Assembly: GCA_046757645.1 (NCBI GenBank)
Contig: JBHHYS010000065.1
Coordinates: 1 to 12,922, forward strand
Reading direction: 5' to 3'
DNA length: 12,922 nucleotides
Source: JBHHYS01 sp046757645
GTDB taxonomy: Bacteria; Acidobacteriota; Terriglobia; Acidiferrales; 2-02-FULL-67-57
Below are positions 7,812 to 12,922 of the stretch, piece after piece (the stretch's first letter is position 1; every line of letters starts with the position of its first letter). Both the position numbers and the translations under genes were made by a program. The notes beneath the pieces are model-generated. The model was not told the DNA's origin and made no database searches. It saw only the letters and a program-made list of their open reading frames with translations.

Positions 7812-8462
7812 CTAATTTGTCCCGCCGATCTGCCGGATCAGAGCTTCCAAGCTCACCAGAGGGAGCGGCCCGAGGCGGTGGCGTTGAAGTAGGCTGGTTT
7901 GCTCTGCGGTGAGGGCAATGCCCCTGCGCTTCAAGTCCGGGAGCAAGTCGCGAAAGAGGCCAGCGTTGCCGACGCCGTTGAAGGCCAAGTTTCCTCCACG
8001 GGAGTCGCCCCGGATAAGAAAGCGTCCCTGGGAGAGACCTACCGGACTCGACAGCCCGTAGAGACTCGGGCGATTCATCAGCAGAAGGAGATGCTGACCT
8101 TTCCGGTAGCCCGCCGCCTGGGAGCGGTCGCGAATGTCCCAGATGAACTGGCGGAAGGTAAAGCTCGGCCCCGCCTCCCCTTTCAACGTCTCCTGAAGAC
8201 GCAAGCTAACCACCACCGTGTAGAGCTGGGTGAATTCAGGATGAGGCTCGACCCGGACGCTGACCACGTGGCCGCGAATGATGACGGCTGCCTGATCCGC
8301 CAACTGCTCCAGGTTCCGCGGCAGGGTGAGGGCACCCCGCTGAGCCTGGGCCGATGAGGAAGGCAGCAGCAGGAGGAGAAGGCCAATGCAGAACAGAAAG
8401 CCAGCAGCTTGGGTCAGGTTGCGCGTGGCGCGCTGAGCTGTCGTGGCTGGGTGGAGCCGCAT
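7812..8462 (-). CDS. Small exported protein of unknown function, first gene of the metalloprotease operon
   Basis: A 216-residue protein. Residues 1-40 form a long signal peptide with a leucine-rich core and an AQA-Q cleavage site. The mature part has a beta-rich section at about 47-150. It holds LTLPRNLEQLADQAAVIIRG, then SLRLQETLKGEAG, FTFRQFIWDIRDR and the hydrophobic KGQHLLLLM, followed by a helical tail. The body contains no cysteine and no catalytic motif I can name. The stop is 7 bases before the start of the matrixin gene, so the two are almost surely co-transcribed. That pairing suggests a role with the protease, such as chaperone, inhibitor or envelope partner; this is inference only. 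The start ATG at 8460-8462 has no good Shine-Dalgarno (only GCGGG directly adjacent), so it is slightly uncertain, but the signal peptide supports it. Confidence 0.78.
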   Translation of the reverse strand: MRLHPATTAQRATRNLTQAAGFLFCIGLLLLLLPSSSAQAQRGALTLPRNLEQLADQAAVIIRGHVVSVRVEPHPEFTQLYTVVVSLRLQETLKGEAGPSFTFRQFIWDIRDRSQAAGYRKGQHLLLLMNRPSLYGLSSPVGLSQGRFLIRGDSRGGNLAFNGVGNAGLFRDLLPDLKRRGIALTAEQTSLLQRHRLGPLPLVSLEALIRQIGGTN

Positions 8463-8649
8463 TCCCGCTTGCCCGCGCAGCTTGGAGCAAGTTCTTTGCC
8501 ATTCTTCCGGCCGCTCTTAGCCGATGGACTCGCATCTAACATTAGGGCCACAGTTCAGTTTTCGATAGACCAAATGCAGCGTCTGCGCTAGAGTAATGGG
8601 CTCCGTTCGACCTCGAACCTGAGACACAAACAGCGAGTCGTATCTGACC
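8463..8649. promoter_or_regulatory. Divergent intergenic region between protease operon and propeller lipoprotein
   Basis: These 187 bases separate two divergent transcription units and must hold both promoters unless one is leaderless. It is noticeably less GC-rich around 8530-8600 than the flanking genes. On the plus strand TAGACC (8566-8571) and TAGAGT (8589-8594) are 17 bases apart and match the sigma-70 hexamers at four of six positions each. I could not pick a convincing minus-strand promoter. No clear palindromic operator was seen. Confidence 0.4.
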
Positions 8650-11067
8650 TTGTCCCATAGTGGGAAACAGAACCGCGCTCCTGCCCCTAGTGCCGTCCCG
8701 CTTGCGCTCCTGCTGATCGCCGGGCTTGCCGGCTGCGGGGGCGGAAACGAGGCGAGCGCACCGCTGCCCCCGCCGCAGCCCCAGATTCTCAGCCAATCGC
8801 TGCCCGACGGCTCCTTGGGCATCGATTATGACGTCACCGTGGTGGTCGGGAGCGGGACGCCGCCGTTCACCTGGCAGGTCGCCGCGGGAAGCCTACCCGA
8901 CGGGCTTAAACTGAACAGCTCGTCCGCGAATATCACCGGCATCCCCACCACCGTGGGAACTTTCATGTTCAAGATTCGGGTCACCGATAGCCTGGAGCAG
9001 AGGGATTCTCGGGACTTCACCGTGCGCATCGGCGTGGCGGGCAATCCCCAGGTGGAGCGGATCAGCGTGGCCAGCGACGGCAGGGAAGGCAATAGCGATT
9101 CGGGGAGTCCCGCGGTGAGCGATGCCGGGCGCTTCATTGCTTTCACCTCCTTCGCCACCAACCTGGTCCCCAACGATGCCAACAACGCCACCGATGTGTT
9201 CTTGCGCGACCGCACCTGCGGAGTCACCATCCGGGTGAGCGTCGCCACAGATGGCTCGGAGGGGAACAGCAACAGCTTCGCCCCCGCCCTGAGCTCGTTG
9301 ACCGCCGGCACGCTCTTCGTCGCCTATGTTTCCGACGCCAACAATCTGGTGGCGAACGACACCAACAATGCCCGGGACATCTTCGTCACCGCCGTAGACA
9401 CCACTACCTGCCCCCCGGTGGCGGTGAGCACGGCTCGGGTGAGTGTCGCCCAGGACGGCACCGAAGGGAACGGTGAGAGCACGTTCCCTACCATCAGCGC
9501 CGACGGGACCGTCGTGGCCTACCAGTCCCGAGCCGATAACCTGGCAGGGTCGGAGATCAACCAGGTTGCGGACATTTTCGTCACCGAAATCCAATTTGCC
9601 GGCGGCGTCGTCAGCCCGCTGCGCACCCAGCTCATGAGCACCGTCCCGGGGGCCATGGCGGTGCTGCCCCGGACCACTGCCGACATCTTCAGCGCCACCA
9701 CCATTGGCAACTCTACCCTGGGCCTGACGCCCGGCGCGCACGTGGGGCAGCAGGCGGAGATCGTGGAAGGACTCGGGGCGGGCCAGACGCGCACGATTAC
9801 CGCCAACACCGCTACCACGCTGAGCGTCGATCCCCCCTGGGACACCGTTCCGGATGACACCAGCATCTTTCGCATTCTTAGCTTCGCGGATCAGACGGCT
9901 GACATTTTCACCGATACCACCATCGGCCGCTCCGACCTGACCATGACGGACAACGAACACGTGAACCGCCTGGTGGAGATTGTGGCAGGCGCCGGGGCCA
10001 GCCAGATCCGCAAAATCGTGAGCAACACCGATACCACCTTCACCCTCGACCCCGCCTGGAGCACGATTCCCGACGCCACCAGCGTCTTCCGCCTCCGATT
10101 GCAGGGCAGTGCGGACAGCTTCCGAGCCCGCATCAGTGCCGATGCGGCTTTCGTGGCCTTCCATAGCCTGAGTCGCCTCGACGTGGATGACATCAACCTC
10201 AGCCCCGACGTATTCGTCCGTGAGCGCGCCACCGGTATTACTCGCCGGGTGAGCATCAACACTGCCGGGGAGTCCTCCAACGGAAGCAGCAACGTTTCGG
10301 CGCTGAATGGCGATGGCAGCTTTGTGCTCTTTCACTCGACGGCCGACAACCTAGTGATGGACGACACCAACCGCGCCGCTGACCTGTTCGTGCGCGACCG
10401 GGTCACGCCGGAAACCACCCGGGTCACCCTGGCCAGCGATGGCAGCGAAGCCAGCCCCTGCATTGACATCAACAACATCCCGCAGCCATGCGCGGATGTC
10501 ACTGCCGGCCTCAGCGGCGGTAGCCGCCTGGTGGCTTTCTCCAGCTTCGCCACCAATCTGGTGCCCGACGACCGCAACGTCCGGAGCGACATCTTCCTTC
10601 ACGACCGTCAGACCGGGCAGACCGTTCGCCTGAGCCTCGGCCTGGACGGGATCAATCCCAACAGTGACAGTTTCGACGCCGCCATCAGCTTCGATGGCAC
10701 CACGGTGGCATTTGCCTCCGCCGCCACCAACCTGGTGCTCAACGACACCAACCAAGCGCGGGACGTCTTTGTGGTGGACACCGGGTTTCCCCCCGGACAG
10801 GCACTGATCGTGGCGTCCGGCCTCCCTGCCCCGCGTCGGGGCTTGCCCTACGCCGGTCGGCTGCGGGCCGTGGGCGGCAAAAAACCGTTGTTCTGGACGG
10901 TGAGCAAGGGAGCCCTGCCCCCGGGGCTCTTTCTCGATCCGAGCACGGGTTGGATCCGTGGCCTGCCACAACGGGCGGGGCGCTTCCGGTTCACCGTGCT
11001 GGTGATCGACGCTGCGCGGCCCGCGCGCACGAGCCGCAAGACCCTGACGCTGCGGGTAAGGCGGTAG
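8650..11067 (+). CDS. Surface or periplasmic lipoprotein: predicted seven-bladed beta-propeller flanked by two He_PIG domains
   Basis: An 805-residue lipoprotein. The lipobox LAGC places the acylated cysteine at residue 29. Residues 45-127 are a He_PIG domain (SLPDGSLGIDYDVTVVVGSG, PPFTWQVAAGSLPDGLKL). From 136 to 710 seven repeats share the form 'R-hS-a-xDG...S-xG-xxhAF-xS-xA-x-NL-x-xD-x-N-xxx-D-hF-x-xD'. The D-x-N-xxx-D motifs end at Asp182, 243, 308, 520, 578, 647 and 705, with Glu replacing the first Asp in the third copy. Most are about 60 residues apart, as in TolB/WD40-like propellers, giving seven blades. The jump from 308 to 520 is filled by a tandem repeat. A second He_PIG domain (718-805) closes the protein. 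The start is a TTG, because an in-frame TGA at 8620-8622 excludes the upstream ATG and there is no ATG before the signal sequence. Ligand unknown; a binding or adhesive scaffold is likely. Confidence 0.8.
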   Translation: MSHSGKQNRAPAPSAVPLALLLIAGLAGCGGGNEASAPLPPPQPQILSQSLPDGSLGIDYDVTVVVGSGTPPFTWQVAAGSLPDGLKLNSSSANITGIPTTVGTFMFKIRVTDSLEQRDSRDFTVRIGVAGNPQVERISVASDGREGNSDSGSPAVSDAGRFIAFTSFATNLVPNDANNATDVFLRDRTCGVTIRVSVATDGSEGNSNSFAPALSSLTAGTLFVAYVSDANNLVANDTNNARDIFVTAVDTTTCPPVAVSTARVSVAQDGTEGNGESTFPTISADGTVVAYQSRADNLAGSEINQVADIFVTEIQFAGGVVSPLRTQLMSTVPGAMAVLPRTTADIFSATTIGNSTLGLTPGAHVGQQAEIVEGLGAGQTRTITANTATTLSVDPPWDTVPDDTSIFRILSFADQTADIFTDTTIGRSDLTMTDNEHVNRLVEIVAGAGASQIRKIVSNTDTTFTLDPAWSTIPDATSVFRLRLQGSADSFRARISADAAFVAFHSLSRLDVDDINLSPDVFVRERATGITRRVSINTAGESSNGSSNVSALNGDGSFVLFHSTADNLVMDDTNRAADLFVRDRVTPETTRVTLASDGSEASPCIDINNIPQPCADVTAGLSGGSRLVAFSSFATNLVPDDRNVRSDIFLHDRQTGQTVRLSLGLDGINPNSDSFDAAISFDGTTVAFASAATNLVLNDTNQARDVFVVDTGFPPGQALIVASGLPAPRRGLPYAGRLRAVGGKKPLFWTVSKGALPPGLFLDPSTGWIRGLPQRAGRFRFTVLVIDAARPARTSRKTLTLRVRR
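9679..10098 (+). repeat. Tandem repeat of a ~67-residue module inside the propeller gene
   Basis: Residues 344-410 (9679-9879) and 417-483 (9898-10098) of the lipoprotein align without gaps at a 73-residue period. Both begin ADIF followed by TTIG, carry A/VEIV-x-G-x-GA-x-Q-x-R-x-I, then TTL/F-x-x-DP-x-W-x-T-hPD-x-TS-hFR. The copies have diverged at the protein level, so the duplication is old. The pair lies between blades three and four. Confidence 0.8.
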
Positions 11068-11068
11068 G

Positions 11069-12517
11069 TTAGGCGGCGCCGCGCCCCGCCAGCACCCGGG
11101 GAATGGTTTTCAGGAAAATCTTCAGGTCCAGCCACAGCGACCAGGTATCGATGTAGTCCAGGTCGAGCTCCATCCAGCGGGCAAAGCTCAAGCGGCTTCG
11201 TCCCTCCAGCGCCCACAAGCAGGTGAGCCCCGGACGCATGCGCAACCGCCGGCGTTGCCAACGCTCGTACTCTTCCACCTCTTCGGGCAAGGGCGGCCGG
11301 GGACCGACGAACGACATTTCCCCCTTGAGCACATTCCATAACTGAGGCAACTCATCCAGGCTGAACTTGCGCATCCAGCGGCCCAGCCGGGTGCAGCGGG
11401 GGTCATCCATCATCTTGAAGACCGGCCCGTCGGCCTGGTTCAGCGCCGCCAATTCCGCGCGGCGCTCGTCGGCGTCGGCAACCATGGAACGGAACTTATA
11501 GAGGGTAAAGCGGCGTCCCCCCAGTCCGCAGCGCTGCTGCCGATAGAGCATGGGACCGGGCGAGGTGAGCTTGACCAGCACCCCGAGCAGCACCAGAAAC
11601 GGCGACAACACCACCAGCAGCCCGGCGGCGCCCACCACGTCCCCCAGGCGCTTCACCAACAGGTGCAACTCGTTCTCCGGGAGGGTGCTGAAGGTCAGCA
11701 GGGGCAGATGCCGCAGGTTCTCCACGTACACGCGCGAGGACAGGTGAGGAAAGATGCGCAAGTGGACGCGGGTGCGCACCCCTTCTTCCTCGCAGAGCAG
11801 CAGCAGCTCTTCCATTCGCTCCAGCTCTTCCTTGCTGACGGTAAACAACAACTCGTCTACTACTTGCTGCCGCAATATTCGGGGGACGTCGGCCACCGGC
11901 CAGACGGGTGCCGGGTTGAGCGTCGCCGCGGCGGCGGCCGTGTTTCCCTCGCTTGTCTCCACGAAGCCGACCAAGCGCAACCCCGACCCTCGGCTGGCCC
12001 GGATCAGCGTGGCCAATTCCTGCGCGTGCGGCCCGGTGCCCACCACCAAGATGAAGGTGCCGCCACCCAATTTCTCCCGCAGGCGCGGCCCCCATTCGAT
12101 GAACACCAGCCGCACCCCCACCAGCAAGACCCAGTCGAGCACCACGAAGCCCACCAGCAACAGCCGGCTGACGTAGAACCCTTTCACGAAGAACAAGCCG
12201 GCGGCCAGCAGCAGCGTCCCGGCGATGACCTGCCAGCTGGGGTCCCCCACCGCCTGCCGCCGTTCCCGCAACTCGCGGGGCCGATAAACTCCCAGCAAGT
12301 AGCCGCTCACCAGCCAGGCGGCCAGGATGCCCACCAGCACCGGCAGGTAGCGAGAAAAGGGGTAGAGGGGTAGGGCGGGGAGGAAGGAGAAATGCGGAGC
12401 CAACTGTGGCAGCAGGAAGCTGCGCACGCTGTACGCCCCCAGGAAAGCCACTACAGCCACGACAGCGTCCCCACAGGCGAATATCAAACTGAGCAGGCGC
12501 AGACGGTGGGCAAACAT
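11069..12517 (-). CDS. Polyprenyl-phosphate sugar phosphotransferase initiating exopolysaccharide synthesis (WcaJ/WbaP-like)
   Basis: A 482-residue inner-membrane enzyme expected to move a hexose-1-phosphate from a UDP-sugar to undecaprenyl phosphate, the first step of exopolysaccharide, capsule or O-antigen assembly. The N-terminal half has hydrophobic helices near 10-33, 58-77, 97-113 and 118-139. A Rossmann-like domain follows (LVVGTGPHAQEL, 158-169, then LVGFVE). The bacterial sugar-transferase domain starts at about 288 (VKRLGDVVGAAG). It has a re-entrant hydrophobic helix with Ser305-Pro306, YRQQRCGLGGRRF, KFRSM (341-345), the catalytic pair Asp388-Glu389 in DELPQLWNVLKGEMSFVGPR, and RPGLTCLWALEGR. 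The start at 12517 is chosen because AGAGGAGAG lies 8 bases upstream; the frame is open further but the extra 26 residues are polar and precede the membrane helix. Sugar specificity cannot be read from sequence. The gene ends one base from the convergent lipoprotein gene. Confidence 0.9.
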   Translation of the reverse strand: MFAHRLRLLSLIFACGDAVVAVVAFLGAYSVRSFLLPQLAPHFSFLPALPLYPFSRYLPVLVGILAAWLVSGYLLGVYRPRELRERRQAVGDPSWQVIAGTLLLAAGLFFVKGFYVSRLLLVGFVVLDWVLLVGVRLVFIEWGPRLREKLGGGTFILVVGTGPHAQELATLIRASRGSGLRLVGFVETSEGNTAAAAATLNPAPVWPVADVPRILRQQVVDELLFTVSKEELERMEELLLLCEEEGVRTRVHLRIFPHLSSRVYVENLRHLPLLTFSTLPENELHLLVKRLGDVVGAAGLLVVLSPFLVLLGVLVKLTSPGPMLYRQQRCGLGGRRFTLYKFRSMVADADERRAELAALNQADGPVFKMMDDPRCTRLGRWMRKFSLDELPQLWNVLKGEMSFVGPRPPLPEEVEEYERWQRRRLRMRPGLTCLWALEGRSRLSFARWMELDLDYIDTWSLWLDLKIFLKTIPRVLAGRGAA

Positions 12518-12525
12518 CCGGGTGG

Positions 12526-12534
12526 CTCTCCTCT
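12526..12534 (-). promoter_or_regulatory. Ribosome binding site of the sugar transferase gene
   Basis: Read on the minus strand the sequence is AGAGGAGAG, 8 bases before the ATG at 12517-12515. It decides the start: the longer reading from 12595 would place this site inside the coding region. Confidence 0.7.
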
Positions 12535-12554
12535 GAGCGTGGCGCTGATGAACG

Positions 12555-12563
12555 ATTCTAGCA
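12555..12563 (-). promoter_or_regulatory. Extended -10 promoter for the sugar transferase gene
   Basis: Read on the minus strand this is TGCTAGAAT, an extended -10 element matching TATAAT at four of six positions (TAGAAT) plus the TGN. Transcription would start near 12548, leaving a leader of about 30 bases that contains the AGAGGAGAG ribosome site. The -35 region is poor, which is tolerated for extended -10 promoters and may indicate dependence on an activator. Confidence 0.45.
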
Positions 12564-12568
12564 GACAA

Positions 12569-12589
12569 GGGGGCACTTTTCTCGCCCCC
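12569..12589. repeat. Inverted repeat at the -35 region of the sugar transferase promoter
   Basis: GGGGGC (12569-12574) and GCCCCC (12584-12589) are perfect inverted copies separated by the 9-base, AT-richer ACTTTTCTC. The repeat sits just upstream of the minus-strand extended -10 element, covering the spacer and the -35 position. It could be an operator or a GC-rich hairpin in transcripts entering from either side. Confidence 0.45.
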
Positions 12590-12614
12590 CCGCATTCTGT
12601 ACGACCACCAGTAC

Positions 12615-12629
12615 CTGTACCTGGTACAG
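12615..12629. promoter_or_regulatory. Candidate operator: 15-base perfect interrupted palindrome
   Basis: CTGTACC-T-GGTACAG has two 7-base arms that are exact inverse copies around one central T. A further GTACC half-site lies just to the left (12611-12615), giving three GTACC-type half-sites in 17 bases. It lies between the divergent sugar transferase gene and the kinase-like ORF, about 65 bases upstream of the predicted minus-strand transcription start. No regulator is identified. Confidence 0.5.
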
Positions 12630-12730
12630 TAGACTCATGGGGAGATTCCTGGGTATACATCGCAACGGGGGCGGAACATTCGTGCGTGGGGCCTGGCAAG
12701 ACCAGGAAGGAAAGTCCTCAAGGTACAGCC

Positions 12731-12922
12731 ATGACAGCGCGCTGCAGAAAGTTACTTGAATTTGCCCACGACCTAAGGAATCTAATTCTTCCAACCCTTA
12801 CCTCTGCCGAACTGCTTCTGGAATCTGGCGACCTGTCTTCCCCACAAAGGACTCTCGCCAAACGAATCGTTCAGCAGATTGACCGCGTTGAATCCTTGAT
12901 CGAGGACACGCTCCTGGTTAGC
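12731..12922 (+). CDS. Histidine-kinase-like protein beginning at the H-box (3' end outside window)
   Basis: Partial gene: 64 codons from ATG 12731 to the window end with no stop. The translation has FAHDLRN at residues 11-17, the H-box of HisKA dimerisation and phosphoacceptor domains, with His13 as the phosphorylatable residue. The partner helix follows: QRTLAKRIVQQIDRVESLI, then EDTLLVS. No sensor or membrane segment precedes it if this start is right, so it would be a cytoplasmic kinase or a protein with its partner domains downstream. An AAGG lies 7 bases before the ATG. The frame is also open upstream to an ATG at 12548, but that stretch is low in recognisable content and crosses the intergenic promoter region. 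Composition is visibly less GC-rich than in the other genes. The ATPase domain is not in view. Confidence 0.65.
   Translation, partial: MTARCRKLLEFAHDLRNLILPTLTSAELLLESGDLSSPQRTLAKRIVQQIDRVESLIEDTLLVS

Noticed and set aside
8893..10335. 480-codon open frame on the minus strand opposite the propeller lipoprotein
   Set aside because: Translation is Gly/Ala/His/Val-rich and merely mirrors the repeated blade sequence; the plus-strand frame has lipobox, repeats and domains.
11663..12373. 236-codon plus-strand open frame opposite the sugar transferase
   Set aside because: Gln/His-rich shadow of the Leu/Val codons of the real membrane protein.
12637..12759. 40-codon ORF (ATG 12637 to TGA 12757-12759) before the kinase-like ORF
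   Set aside because: Short, no good ribosome site and no recognisable content; overlaps the kinase-like start. It could be a leader peptide but nothing supports that.
1..12922. tRNA, rRNA, CRISPR array, insertion sequence or phage genes
   Set aside because: None seen: no regularly spaced repeats, no transposase or integrase motifs, no terminal inverted repeats, no cloverleaf with CCA-type end recognised by eye.

Overview
The window looks like chromosomal DNA of a high-GC, Gram-negative, two-membrane bacterium. An LptD outer-membrane LPS translocon and a TonB-dependent receptor show the outer membrane. A phylum-level guess is Acidobacteriota: the receptor carries an N-terminal carboxypeptidase-regulatory-like domain, and the secreted proteins are rich in putative-Ig (He_PIG-type) domains, both common there. 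That assignment is inference; no rRNA or other marker is present.

Layout. (1) Positions 2-142 are the 3' end of an ABC-transporter ATPase, probably of the BtuD/FecE type. (2) Positions 193-411 are a cobalamin riboswitch with an expression platform that can hide the ribosome binding site of the next gene. (3) 413-2686 is the TonB-dependent receptor (BtuB-like) it controls; together these form a vitamin B12 uptake locus. (4) 2823-5111 is lptD, on the same strand after a GC-rich stem-loop. (5) On the minus strand, 8462 to 5241 is a tight three-gene operon of exported proteins: a small exported protein of unknown function, a matrixin-type zinc metalloprotease, and an Ig/He_PIG/PPC-type protein. 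(6) Divergent from that operon, 8650-11067 encodes a large lipoprotein: a predicted seven-bladed propeller flanked by two He_PIG domains and interrupted by a tandem 73-residue repeat. (7) Convergent with it after a 1-base gap, 12517-11069 is a polyprenyl-phosphate sugar transferase that would start synthesis of a surface polysaccharide. (8) Divergent from that gene, the window ends inside an ORF beginning at 12731 that starts almost directly with a histidine-kinase H-box.

How the parts fit. Almost everything encoded here acts at the cell envelope or outside the cell: B12 import, LPS export, a secreted protease with companions, a surface lipoprotein, and initiation of an exopolysaccharide. The least described part is the divergent cluster 5241-11067. 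He_PIG domains occur on both sides of one 187-base intergenic region, which suggests a co-regulated secreted or surface set, but no function beyond the protease can be read from the sequence. The best mechanistic observation is the riboswitch: its aptamer-closing stem, an RBS-sequestering double stem and a 4-base loop-loop complementarity are all visible.
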